This document shows, piece after piece, positions 1 to 8,176 of a stretch of DNA of 64,000 bases (position 1 is its first letter; each line of letters starts with the position of its first letter). The DNA is from Noviherbaspirillum sedimenti (GTDB lineage Bacteria > Pseudomonadota > Gammaproteobacteria > Burkholderiales > Burkholderiaceae_D): contig NZ_QYUQ01000002.1 of the NCBI RefSeq assembly GCF_003590835.1, forward strand, positions 3,410,001-3,474,000, in the 5' to 3' direction. The notes beneath the pieces are model-generated. The model was not told the DNA's origin. It did no database searches and saw nothing but the letters and a program-made list of their open reading frames with translations. The translations under genes and the position numbers were made by a program.

Positions 1-55
1 CAAATCTTTGCTAGATCAATAAGATGGTGGTCCCTAGATATTCTTATCTTCCGAA

Positions 56-77
56 AAAATAAGTGATAATCGAAGAT
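56..77 (+). promoter_or_regulatory. Conserved block upstream of cupin copy 1
   Basis: A 22-nt block beginning AAAATAAG, with a central ATAATCG and ending GAT, lies about 33 bp upstream of the first cupin ATG. The same block, matching at 18 of 22 positions, lies 34 bp upstream of the second cupin gene at 11408-11429, while the sequence between block and ATG differs. It is probably a shared promoter or regulator site; which protein binds is unknown. Confidence 0.4.
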
Positions 78-109
78 ATCTTTGTTCTGCCATCGCTTAG
101 AAAGCTTCC

Positions 110-493
110 ATGACCACCTTCAAAAAAACCATCCTCTATACCGATACCGACGGTCGCGCCAGATTCCGCGAAGAAGACCTGCCGCTGCCCGAAGGCACGC
201 CGCAAACCATGCTCTCCGCCCTGTACCCCTCCGCCGGCTACCAGTTGCGCCAGAGCGCGGTAGGTTTCCGCAGTCAGTTCCATTGCACCACCTCGCCGCA
301 ATGGCTGTTCGTCCTCAGTGGCCAGATGGAAATTGGTCTGCAGGATGGCAGCTCGCGCATCTTCGGCCCCGGCGAGCATTTTTACTCGGACGATACCTTG
401 CCCGCAGGCGCAACATTCGATCCCGCCGTGCATGGCCACTGGAGCCGGCAAGTCGGCGACACTCCGCTGGTGACGCTATTTGTCCGGACGTGA
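110..493 (+). CDS. Small cupin-domain protein (copy 1)
   Basis: This 127-residue protein is a single cupin barrel. Residues about 45-110 carry the two cupin signatures, including the FHCTTSPQWLFVLSG stretch and a later GPGEHFYSDD turn, followed by HGHW. His and Glu residues at these positions usually bind a metal, but the substrate cannot be named. The protein starts at MTTFKKTILYTD and is nearly identical to a second copy at 11464-11847 (9 differences in 127 residues, clustered in residues 23-36). Its last 18 nt overlap the end of the convergent di-heme peroxidase gene. Function unknown; confidence is high for the gene and low for any enzymatic role. Confidence 0.85.
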   Translation: MTTFKKTILYTDTDGRARFREEDLPLPEGTPQTMLSALYPSAGYQLRQSAVGFRSQFHCTTSPQWLFVLSGQMEIGLQDGSSRIFGPGEHFYSDDTLPAGATFDPAVHGHWSRQVGDTPLVTLFVRT

Positions 494-1756
494 CTGCGCA
501 GCTACGTACGGCATTTGACGATGCACGACCGGCCCTGAAAGGGTTCCCAGAAACGCAATGACGTCCTGCACTTCCTGTACCGACAGCTTGATCGGCTTGA
601 GCTCGCTGTGGCCTGCGGCAGCTTCGGGCGCATGAGCGTAATGACGAACGACCTCTTCGAGCGAGGCGAGCTGTCCCGCATGCATATACGGCGGCCTTAG
701 GGCAACATTACGCAAGCCTGGAGTCTTAAACGCTGCCTGCGTCGTATGGTCGGCGGCGGCGATGAAGTTCAGCTCCTCGCAGAGCTCAGGCCTGGCATCG
801 CTATAGCGCCCAAGACAATTGAATTCGTCTTTAAGCACCTTCTCGATCGCTGCAAAACGGCCCAGGTCCGGCGTTGTAATGCGGCGCGGGGGAATGCCCG
901 TGTTATGAAAGTGTTGATCCGTCAGCAATGGTCCATTATGGCAGGTGATGCAACTTCCCTTGCCGATAAAGATGCGCAGACCGTTCTTTTCCTGCGGGCT
1001 GAGTATCTGAAGTGAAGACTTGTCCCCGCCGGCAACGCCTTCAACATAGCGGTCCAGGCGCGATTCACCATACTGCAAGGTCTTCTGATACGCCGCAAAT
1101 GCCTTTCCCATGTTGGCAAATACCCGTGAAATGTCATGGCGTGCCGATTCCGGCATGGCGTTCCACGCAGATTTCTGCAATGGCGGGCCGATTGGGCTGG
1201 CATCTTTCGGCAAGTGGCCGAGGTTCGGCATCGCACCGAAAATGGCCTCGTAATCCTTGCGGTAATGTGCCTGCATCACACGCGCATAGGCCAGCCGGTT
1301 GCCGCCGTGTTCCGCTGGATCTTCCAGCGGTCCAAGCGCCTGTGACCAGAGGCTGTCCTTACGTCCATTCCAGAACAGGAAAGGGCTGTGATCGGCCGCA
1401 ACCACCGGCATTGTCCTGCGGGAGCCGGTTCCGACGCCCAATCCAAGCGGCTCGCCATCCTGAAATTGTTTGGCAGGCTGGTGGCAGCTTGCGCATGACA
1501 CGGCGCCATTGCTGCTGAAACGGCGATCGGAAAAGATGCGCTGCCCGAGATGGGCGGCCGCCGGCAAATTCTCGTAGGCGTTCGAAGAATCTTTCCGGGC
1601 CGGCGGCAACTGCTTCAGACTTAACGAAGATAAGACGGAAATCTCATCCCGGGTCCAGCCGTCGATGCGGTCCGGCATGCCGGCCAGCGTCGCCCCGGCA
1701 ATCAGCATCAGCGCCGCACCGCCAAACGATAGTAAAGTCCCTGCAAGTTTAGGCAT
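476..1756 (-). CDS. Di-heme cytochrome c peroxidase family protein (MauG/CcpA-like)
   Basis: This exported di-heme protein has about 426 residues. A hydrophobic N-terminal segment (residues 4-26) is a signal or anchor. Two c-type heme motifs follow, CASCH near residue 88 and CITCH near residue 269, in the spacing typical of bacterial cytochrome c peroxidases and MauG-type proteins. The family reduces H2O2 or performs peroxide-driven oxidation in the periplasm; the substrate here is unknown. The ATG at 1756 is preferred, although an in-frame TTG at 1765 would add three residues. It begins 12 nt after the stop of the lipoprotein gene, so the two are probably co-transcribed. Its 3' end overlaps the cupin gene by 18 nt. 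Confidence 0.88.
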   Translation of the reverse strand: MPKLAGTLLSFGGAALMLIAGATLAGMPDRIDGWTRDEISVLSSLSLKQLPPARKDSSNAYENLPAAAHLGQRIFSDRRFSSNGAVSCASCHQPAKQFQDGEPLGLGVGTGSRRTMPVVAADHSPFLFWNGRKDSLWSQALGPLEDPAEHGGNRLAYARVMQAHYRKDYEAIFGAMPNLGHLPKDASPIGPPLQKSAWNAMPESARHDISRVFANMGKAFAAYQKTLQYGESRLDRYVEGVAGGDKSSLQILSPQEKNGLRIFIGKGSCITCHNGPLLTDQHFHNTGIPPRRITTPDLGRFAAIEKVLKDEFNCLGRYSDARPELCEELNFIAAADHTTQAAFKTPGLRNVALRPPYMHAGQLASLEEVVRHYAHAPEAAAGHSELKPIKLSVQEVQDVIAFLGTLSGPVVHRQMPYVAAQSRPDK

Positions 1757-1768
1757 GCTCAGCAAGGC

Positions 1769-2239
1769 TTAAAAACTTTTTTCAGCTGACGCGCCACCCC
1801 TCGCCAATGTCGCTGGCTGGGAAATGAGCGTATTGAATGTGACCTTGTCTGTGCCGATCGTTGAATCGATCGTCAGCTTGATTTCCCACCAGCCCGGCAT
1901 GCTGAATTTCATGCCTTCGAGCAGATAACGTCCATCCCCCAGTTCCCTGGTGACTTTGGGTTGTGTCGGGAAGCCATGGAGATGTTGCGGCATGCCGCCA
2001 TCGACGGTAATCCGGGCGTTCGGCACAGGCTCGCCCGATGGTGATTTCAGCTGGATTTCCCATGCATGCATCTTGTTGATGGCAATCGGGTCCGCCAATG
2101 CATGCACTTTGACGACATATTTGTTTTGCGCCGTCGGACGATTCAGCGACAGGTTCAGGTCGGCCGGCGTCGACATGCAGCCGGACGTGCCTGCCACTGC
2201 CAGGAATGCAAGGGCCGAGTAAATTTTTTGAAGCTGCAT
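1769..2239 (-). CDS. Small lipoprotein with FixH/YtkA-like domain
   Basis: This 156-residue lipoprotein precursor begins MQLQKIYSALAFLAVAGTSG, with a lipobox-like SGC so that Cys20-21 would be acylated. The rest resembles a YtkA/FixH-like beta domain (ALADPIAINKMHAWEIQL, then PNARITVDGGMPQHLHGFPT and a GWWEIKLTI strand), a fold often found beside metal-handling or heme proteins. The start is set by AGGAG placed 5 nt before the second of two adjacent ATGs. It sits between the metallothionein-like gene and the di-heme peroxidase on the same strand. The His/Met-rich loop (MPQHLHGFP) could bind copper; that is inference. Confidence 0.75.
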   Translation of the reverse strand: MQLQKIYSALAFLAVAGTSGCMSTPADLNLSLNRPTAQNKYVVKVHALADPIAINKMHAWEIQLKSPSGEPVPNARITVDGGMPQHLHGFPTQPKVTRELGDGRYLLEGMKFSMPGWWEIKLTIDSTIGTDKVTFNTLISQPATLARGGASAEKSF

Positions 2240-2322
2240 CATTGCTCCTGCAAATGAAATAAAGGACGTTTGGTGTGATCGGTCCGGATCGCAAGGATTG
2301 AACCGATCACGCGCGTTGCAGA

Positions 2323-2472
2323 CTAGCTTTTTGCGCAGGCGCATTGGTCCCCGCAACGGCATTGCGGTCCGCAGGCGCAGGTCTTTTGCTCGGCAGGTTT
2401 CTGGCAGCCGCAGTGACATCCGGCGCCAACGCAGGCGTTGCATTTGCAAGTGGAATTGGCAGGTGTGTTCAT
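2323..2472 (-). CDS. Metallothionein-like Cys-rich protein, 49 aa
   Basis: An AGGAG sits 7 nt before an ATG that opens a 49-codon frame ending in TAG. The product has 12 cysteines and one histidine, almost all in CxC or CxxC spacing: CKCNAC, CHCGC, CAC, CRC, CAC. That density is the hallmark of short bacterial metallothioneins, which sequester Zn, Cd or Cu in the cytoplasm. The gene is the first of a minus-strand trio with the lipoprotein and di-heme peroxidase, 83 bp before the lipoprotein start. It resembles but does not clearly match the SmtA/BmtA family, which has a recognisable zinc-finger fold, so it may belong to another group. The coding sequence was translated by hand on the minus strand. 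Confidence 0.8.
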   Translation of the reverse strand: MNTPANSTCKCNACVGAGCHCGCQKPAEQKTCACGPQCRCGDQCACAKS

Positions 2473-2544
2473 GTGAATCTCCTATCAGTTGACATTGAAA
2501 TGCCAGTCTAGGAGTGCACAGTGAGTCCGGCTTGAACGAAACGG

Positions 2545-3327
2545 CTATTCTCGCTGGATGCTTGCCGCCGCGACACCGAACATGCGTCGGAAGGTACGTG
2601 AAAAATGCGCGGAATCGGCAAAGCCGCCGGCATACGCAGCTTCGGTCAGGCTATTGCCCGCTGCATAGGATGCAATGGCGAGTTCCAGTCGTAACCAAAG
2701 AACATACGGCCGGAAACGGATGCCGGTTTCCTGAAGAAAGAGATGGCGAAACCGTTCTGGCGAAAGATGTACCGCATTTGCGATATTGCTGAGAGTGACC
2801 GTTGATCCAACGCGGTCGCGCAGTACTTCGATGGCGCGTTCAATGCGCTTGTCCAGGAGGCTTGCCGGCAAGTCGCTACTTGATGACAAGGCCGCAATCA
2901 CCGTGCGTGCGCAAGCGATGAGCTCCGTGTCGGGCGCTTTTTCACGGTGGGCGGCAACAAGGGCGGCGATTTCGCAATCGAGTAACCCATCGGGCAGGGA
3001 CGACAGGCCTGCACCGTGGCGCTCCTGGATCGTTCTTCCCTCGCGTGATTCGGGCTCGACAAAAATCAAGGCGACCAGCTCGCCGCGCGCCTCGAATGCG
3101 TGCAGCTGGTGTGCGGGAACGATCACTGCCGTAAATGCCTTCCAGTCTTCGTCTGGCTGACGAAATCGCACCTTGCCTTGGGAAAGCGCCAGCGTAATCT
3201 GGATCGCATGGTGGGAATGGAAATCCGTGGCTTCCTGAGCGCTGCCAATCCAGATACTGCCTCCACGCCATAGCAGGATGCGCCCAATACCGGTTGCCTT
3301 GATACCGCCTCGTTGTCCGGAAATCAT
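2545..3327 (-). CDS. AraC family transcriptional regulator with N-terminal cupin
   Basis: This regulator has about 260 residues. The N-terminal half is a cupin-like sensor (HSHHAIQITLALSQG, then the VPAHQLHAFEA turn). The C-terminal 100 residues carry the two helix-turn-helix motifs of AraC proteins (TLSNIANAVHLSPERFRHLF and YAGGFADSAHFSRTFRRMFG). The start MISGQRGG at 3327 gives a normal family length; a frame open to 3405 adds 26 unlikely residues. It lies 72 bp upstream of the metallothionein-lipoprotein-peroxidase trio on the same strand and is the obvious candidate regulator, but no effector can be inferred. Confidence 0.85.
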   Translation of the reverse strand: MISGQRGGIKATGIGRILLWRGGSIWIGSAQEATDFHSHHAIQITLALSQGKVRFRQPDEDWKAFTAVIVPAHQLHAFEARGELVALIFVEPESREGRTIQERHGAGLSSLPDGLLDCEIAALVAAHREKAPDTELIACARTVIAALSSSSDLPASLLDKRIERAIEVLRDRVGSTVTLSNIANAVHLSPERFRHLFLQETGIRFRPYVLWLRLELAIASYAAGNSLTEAAYAGGFADSAHFSRTFRRMFGVAAASIQRE

Positions 3328-3464
3328 ATTACCGCCGATCGTTTTACCAAAATTGGTTGCCAAATAGTAATGCCCCAGGGTTATCCAGAAAACCCATGGC
3401 ACCACTTATCCCTGCAATTGGCGAGAAGCAGATGTACCCAGAGACTGCTTGGTGCCCCCATCGC

Positions 3465-5453
3465 CTAATCGCTGCGCCTCCAGTCTTGCAGTTGCCAAAG
3501 GCGTAAGGCAATATGGACCTCCAACGCTCGCCCAGGCTGAGCCCAGTCAGCCAATAGTGCGTTAATCATCTCCAGCCGCTGGCGGAAGGTATTAATGTGA
3601 ATGCCCAGGAGCGTTGCGGCCGCTTTTGCATTATGTCCATGGTCCAGGTAGCAAATCAGGGTCTTGGCCAGTTCAACTTTCCTTGCGTCGCCCTCAGTAA
3701 ATAGCCTGCCAAGCGCCGAGGAAAGAAAAGCGGTCACATCACTTCGGCTTTTATCCTTAAAAAGGATGGAATAAAGCGATAGCGCACTTTCATCAAAGAT
3801 GACACCCTCGGTGTCCAGCAAGGGCAGCAGATCCAGACATCTGCACAGCCCGTCATTACGGCCTGGCAGATCCGACAGGCCCTCAACCGGCTCGGAGATG
3901 ACGCCATAGATTTTTTCCCTGGTATGCTCAGCAAAAAATTTTGTTACGGTTTCTTTCGTTTGCCGGCTGTTTCCTGCAGAACCAATCATCACCAGCACAC
4001 CGTCGATTTCATCGATCAGCGTATTCGTCAAAAGTGATAGTTTGCGCAGCCGATTGATGAAGTAACCCAGGTCGCTGCCGGTGGGCTTTATCAGCATCAG
4101 GTACATGGACGTGACGGGATTGATGCCATAGCGGTCCAGCTGGCGTGCGAGTTTGTCCGGATCGTGCTGCGGCTGGCTCAACAGGCTGCGCAACACGATC
4201 GGAATCTCGCTTCTGGCGGCCGCCTCGTTGCGCTCCAGGGACAGCAGTACAACACCGGTCACCACAGAGCTGCGCTCGAAGATCCGGACAGCGACGTCAT
4301 TGAGTTCCTGCCTGGTGTAAATCACCAAGCCGCCCAACATGCCGCGCCCGCCGACCACTGCCGATACGCGGCATATGCCAGCTTCGGTGGCATATGCGGT
4401 GACCGACTTGCCGAGCGTGCGGCTTTCCACTAAAGCGGCATGAATTTTATCTTGCGCTGAATAACTGTCGTTCCAGGCAATGCGGTCGTGATGACCAAGC
4501 TCGTTGTGGGCAGTTGCCAACGCCGTATAGGTTGGCTGCTCGCCTTCATCCAGGCAGACGACTTCGCCATCCAGCATGTTGGATACCATGTCGCACAGTT
4601 CCTTGACGCCCCCGCCCCGGGCAACCAGCGTGGTCAATCGCTCGTGTGCCTCGGCGGCGATCTGCGTGTCTGCCGTTTGCTGCTCAAGCCGCTTATTGGC
4701 TTCACTCGCCTGGCGTAATGCGTCCTGCGATTGTTCAAACAGGCGGGCATTTTCAATGGCAACCGATGCATGCGCTGCCAGGGTCGAAAGAATCGACATT
4801 TCCCACGCATTGTAGGCGCGGATGTAACGGTCACCGACAAACAAGACGCCGATCACCTGGGAGCCGGATAGCAGCGGGACACCCAAAATGGACTTGATGT
4901 CTTCATCGGTGACGGCCGAGTCGATCAGGTTGGTATGCGCAAAACGGCTGTCAGCTTCGTAATCCGAAGAACAATACGCGGAACGGTTGCGGGCAACAAA
5001 GCCACAAATGCCGACGTCGCGCGGCACGCGAATCTGCTTGAATTTCTCGGAAAAGGCGCCGTCTGTCGCCCGCACATAAAAATCGCCTCGTTCACGGTCA
5101 TAAATGGATAAATAGCCGATATCGCATCCAATCAGGTTGCGCGCCCGGTTCACAATGGCTTGCAATACCTGGTCGAGATCGCGAATGGCAGTCAGATTTT
5201 GCGCGGTTTCGATGAGTGCCATCAATCCACGCTCACGTGTCTGCAGCAATTCCAAACGGTCCTTGAGCGCGATGGCCTTTTGCGCGTAATCGATCAGGGC
5301 CGCCTTGGCAGGATATTCGGCAAGTGCTTCGATACGGGCGAGAATCCAGATCAGATCTTCTTTCGCATCCGTCTTGAACAGCGAAGAAATAATTTCATGC
5401 TCAAGCGTCGTGCTGACAGCAGAAGCGGATTCGGTGAAACGGGTCTCGGTCAT
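3465..5453 (-). CDS. GAF-domain PucR/CdaR family regulator, divergent from the mva genes
   Basis: This 662-residue regulator has one GAF domain (about residues 70-240, containing IGCDIGYLSIYD and SILGVPLLSGSQVIGVLF), a short helical linker, a central domain, and a C-terminal PucR-type helix-turn-helix (KAAATLLGIHINTFRQRLE, about residues 605-655). PucR/CdaR proteins usually activate small-acid or nucleobase catabolic operons when the ligand is present. It is transcribed away from the HMG-CoA reductase/lyase/binding-protein operon, and the 370-bp gap between them contains a 21-bp palindrome. The ATG at 5453 (MTETRF) is chosen over an upstream TTG at 5489. Control of the mva genes is inferred from position only. 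Confidence 0.85.
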   Translation of the reverse strand: MTETRFTESASAVSTTLEHEIISSLFKTDAKEDLIWILARIEALAEYPAKAALIDYAQKAIALKDRLELLQTRERGLMALIETAQNLTAIRDLDQVLQAIVNRARNLIGCDIGYLSIYDRERGDFYVRATDGAFSEKFKQIRVPRDVGICGFVARNRSAYCSSDYEADSRFAHTNLIDSAVTDEDIKSILGVPLLSGSQVIGVLFVGDRYIRAYNAWEMSILSTLAAHASVAIENARLFEQSQDALRQASEANKRLEQQTADTQIAAEAHERLTTLVARGGGVKELCDMVSNMLDGEVVCLDEGEQPTYTALATAHNELGHHDRIAWNDSYSAQDKIHAALVESRTLGKSVTAYATEAGICRVSAVVGGRGMLGGLVIYTRQELNDVAVRIFERSSVVTGVVLLSLERNEAAARSEIPIVLRSLLSQPQHDPDKLARQLDRYGINPVTSMYLMLIKPTGSDLGYFINRLRKLSLLTNTLIDEIDGVLVMIGSAGNSRQTKETVTKFFAEHTREKIYGVISEPVEGLSDLPGRNDGLCRCLDLLPLLDTEGVIFDESALSLYSILFKDKSRSDVTAFLSSALGRLFTEGDARKVELAKTLICYLDHGHNAKAAATLLGIHINTFRQRLEMINALLADWAQPGRALEVHIALRLWQLQDWRRSD

Positions 5454-5720
5454 CTTGAATTCTCGTTTGAGAAAAGGCTGTTTTCGCAAATTCAGTGTGG
5501 CAAAAGTCAGGTGGATGTTTTGTACATCTTAACTGGGATGAATGGGTTTTTTCATCCAAAAAGCATCCGGCGCAGAAGAGGGAAAATTACTTTTCTATTG
5601 CCAGCGCAAATGACACAACCGCTAAATTGTTGAATACAAACGAAAAAATGGTGCGGTGCAAAAAAATTGTTCGTCCAGTCGCTCACAAGAAATATCGTCA
5701 ACAACATAATTTAATTCAAT

Positions 5721-5741
5721 ATATGTAATTTAATCACATAT
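5721..5741. promoter_or_regulatory. 21-bp palindrome, candidate operator for the PucR-type regulator
   Basis: The divergent gap between the PucR-type regulator and HMG-CoA reductase is A/T-rich and contains ATATGT and ACATAT arms separated by 9 nt. The palindrome continues into the spacer: of ten mirror positions around the centre, nine pair. It lies 81 bp before the HMG-CoA reductase ATG, just upstream of a weak -10-like TACACT at 5762, so it could serve an activator binding near -35. No protein-binding evidence exists. Confidence 0.5.
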
Positions 5742-5822
5742 CAATCGTCGCCGCGTCTCCCTACACTGCTTCATTCGCATCGCAAGCTGGTTGCGATCAG
5801 CAAGTAACTACTGGAGACCACA

Positions 5823-7103
5823 ATGAGTATTGATTCCCGCCTGCCCAACTTCCGCGCTCTGGATCCTTCGGCCCGTCTCGATGAGATTGTCAATAAGGTC
5901 GGCTTGACCCAAGAGGAGCGCGCGCTGATTGCCGAGCCGAATGCTTTGCCCTTGGAAACAGCCAATGGCATGGTCGAAAATGTCATTGGCAAGTTCGAGT
6001 TGCCGTATTCGGTGGCGGGATACGTTCAGATCAATGGACGCGACGTCCTGGTGCCGATGGTTGTCGAAGAGCCGTCCGTAGTCGCGGCGGCTTCGTTCAT
6101 GTCAAAGCTGATTCGCGACGCCGGCGGCTTCCAGACATCCAGCAGTGGACCGATCATGCGCGCCCAGGTGCAAATCATGGGAATTACGGACCCCTATGGT
6201 GCGCGCCATGCGCTGCTGAACCACAGGCAGGAAATCATTGAAATGGCCAACCAGCGCGACAAAGTGCTGATCGGCCTGGGCGGCGGTTGCCGCGACATCG
6301 AAGTGCATATTTTTCCTGACACGCCGCGTGGTCCGATGGTGGTGATGCACCTGATCGTCGATGTGCGTGATGCGATGGGCGCCAACACCGTCAATACGAT
6401 GGCCGAAACGGTGGCGCCGCGTGTCGAGGAAATCACCGGCGGCAAGGTGCGCCTGCGCATTCTGTCGAATCTGGCAGACCTGCGGCTGGCACGCGCCCGG
6501 GTGCAGATTCCTGCCGCGATTCTCAAAACCGACAAATACAGCGGCGAAGATGTCATCAACGGCATCGTCGATGCCTACACGTTTGCTGCCGTCGACCCCT
6601 ATCGTGCCGCCACGCATAACAAGGGCATCATGAATGGCATCGATCCCATCATCGTCGCAACGGGCAATGACTGGCGTGCGGTCGAAGCCGGCGCCCATGC
6701 CTACGCCTGCCGTGACGGGCGCTATACCTCACTGAGCACCTGGGAAATTTCCAAAGAGGGCGACCTGGTGGGCACGATCGAGATGCCGATGCCGGTTGGC
6801 CTGGTCGGTGGCGCCACCAAGACGCATCCGCTGGCCCGGCTGTCGCTCCAGATCATGCAATTGAAATCGGCGCAGGAACTGGCGGAGATCGCCGTGGCGG
6901 TCGGCCTGGCGCAAAACATGGGCGCACTGCGCGCATTGGCGACAGAAGGTATCCAGCGCGGCCACATGGCGCTGCATGCCCGCAATATCGCGATTGCCGC
7001 CGGCGCCAAAGGCGATTTGATCGATAAGATCGCGCAAAAAATGGCCGCCGCAAAAGATGTGCGAACCGACTATGCGATCGAATTGCTGAAAGAATTTCAG
7101 TAA
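5823..7103 (+). CDS. mvaA: Class II (degradative) hydroxymethylglutaryl-CoA reductase
   Basis: This 426-residue cytosolic enzyme interconverts mevalonate and HMG-CoA with NAD(P)(H). Its length and motifs match class II enzymes such as Pseudomonas mevalonii MvaA (428 residues). The catalytic Glu is in [12 protein letters not shown] (Glu83), the Lys/Asn region is [10 protein letters not shown], the Asp is in [12 protein letters not shown], and the catalytic His is in the C-terminal [16 protein letters not shown] lies 6 nt before the ATG. Direct linkage to HMG-CoA lyase, and no other mevalonate-pathway gene nearby, points to degradation: mevalonate to HMG-CoA, then to acetoacetate plus acetyl-CoA. 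It is the first gene of a three-gene operon. Confidence 0.93.
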   Translation: MSIDSRLPNFRALDPSARLDEIVNKVGLTQEERALIAEPNALPLETANGMVENVIGKFELPYSVAGYVQINGRDVLVPMVVEEPSVVAAASFMSKLIRDAGGFQTSSSGPIMRAQVQIMGITDPYGARHALLNHRQEIIEMANQRDKVLIGLGGGCRDIEVHIFPDTPRGPMVVMHLIVDVRDAMGANTVNTMAETVAPRVEEITGGKVRLRILSNLADLRLARARVQIPAAILKTDKYSGEDVINGIVDAYTFAAVDPYRAATHNKGIMNGIDPIIVATGNDWRAVEAGAHAYACRDGRYTSLSTWEISKEGDLVGTIEMPMPVGLVGGATKTHPLARLSLQIMQLKSAQELAEIAVAVGLAQNMGALRALATEGIQRGHMALHARNIAIAAGAKGDLIDKIAQKMAAAKDVRTDYAIELLKEFQ

Positions 7104-7147
7104 GCGCATTCACGCTTCATGCATACGACATTCGCAAAGGTGCAGGC

Positions 7148-8119
7148 ATGGCAATGACGCCTATCGAGAACGCAGCAGAGGGTTTGCCGAAACGGGTCAA
7201 GATCGTCGAGGTTGGCGTCCGGGATGGCTTGCAGAATGAAAAAGTCCAGGTCGCCACCGCGGTGAAAATTGCATTGATTAATCGCCTGACCAATGCCGGC
7301 ATTCAGTCAATCGAGGTCGGGTCGTTTGTGTCGCCCAAATGGGTGCCGCAGATGGCCGATACCGCCGAGGTGGTGCGCGGCTTGCCAGTCAAGCCCGGCG
7401 TGGCGTATTCAGTATTGGTGCCGAATATGCGCGGCCTGGAGCAGGCCCTGGAAACCGGTTGCAGGGAAGTCGCGGTATTTGCCGCGGCATCGGAAGCCTT
7501 TTCACAAAAAAACATCAATTGTTCGATTGCCGAAAGTCTGGCGCGATTTGGGCCAGTGATCGAGGCTGCGCAAAAAGCAGGCGTCAACGTGCGGGGGTAT
7601 GTCTCCTGCGTGATGAACTGCCCTTTTACCGGCGATGTGCCAGCCGAAAAAGTTGCCGAAGTCGCAGGCGCGTTGTATGCAATGGGATGTTATGAAATCA
7701 GTCTGGGAGACACCACCGGCGCCGGCGGGCCGCTGGCGACACGCAGGATGATCGACGCCTGTGCCCGCCAGGTGCCTGTTACTGCGCTTGCAGGACATTT
7801 CCACGATACCTATGGCATGGCGCTCGCAAACATCTACGCCAGCCTGGAAAGCGGTGTCACCGCTTTCGATAGTTCCGTAGCCGGTCTGGGTGGCTGTCCT
7901 TACTCGCCGGGCGCCACCGGCAATGTCGCCACCGAAGATGTCGTCTATCTGATGCAGCAGCTGCGCATTGAAACCGGTCTGGATCTGCCTCTGCTGGTCG
8001 AGGCAGGCAATTACATCAGCACGTATCTCGAACGTCCAGCCAATTCTCGTATCGCAAAGGTACTGTCGGCAAAACAATCACCAACGATCACTGGCGCAGC
8101 ATCATCGCAAGCCGTGTAA
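7148..8119 (+). CDS. mvaB: Hydroxymethylglutaryl-CoA lyase
   Basis: This 323-residue TIM-barrel lyase splits HMG-CoA into acetoacetate and acetyl-CoA. Family motifs are the N-terminal VEVGVRDGLQNEK, with the Arg and Asp of the active site, the metal-binding HFHDTYG, and the signature SVAGLGGCPYSPGATGN with the catalytic Cys. It starts 44 bp after mvaA with AAAGG before the ATG. A downstream role in leucine catabolism is possible in principle, but no methylcrotonyl-CoA carboxylase gene is adjacent, so with mvaA it most likely completes mevalonate catabolism. Confidence 0.93.
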   Translation: MAMTPIENAAEGLPKRVKIVEVGVRDGLQNEKVQVATAVKIALINRLTNAGIQSIEVGSFVSPKWVPQMADTAEVVRGLPVKPGVAYSVLVPNMRGLEQALETGCREVAVFAAASEAFSQKNINCSIAESLARFGPVIEAAQKAGVNVRGYVSCVMNCPFTGDVPAEKVAEVAGALYAMGCYEISLGDTTGAGGPLATRRMIDACARQVPVTALAGHFHDTYGMALANIYASLESGVTAFDSSVAGLGGCPYSPGATGNVATEDVVYLMQQLRIETGLDLPLLVEAGNYISTYLERPANSRIAKVLSAKQSPTITGAASSQAV

Positions 8120-8176
8120 CAGCATTAATACCAAATCAAAACGGCCATTCAAGGCTCATTACATAGGAGATATAAC

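Noticed and set aside
2479..2520. CTCCTA/TAGGAG inverted repeat before the metallothionein-like gene
   Set aside because: The arms are six bases, one includes the ribosome-binding site, and the spacer is long; chance is likely.
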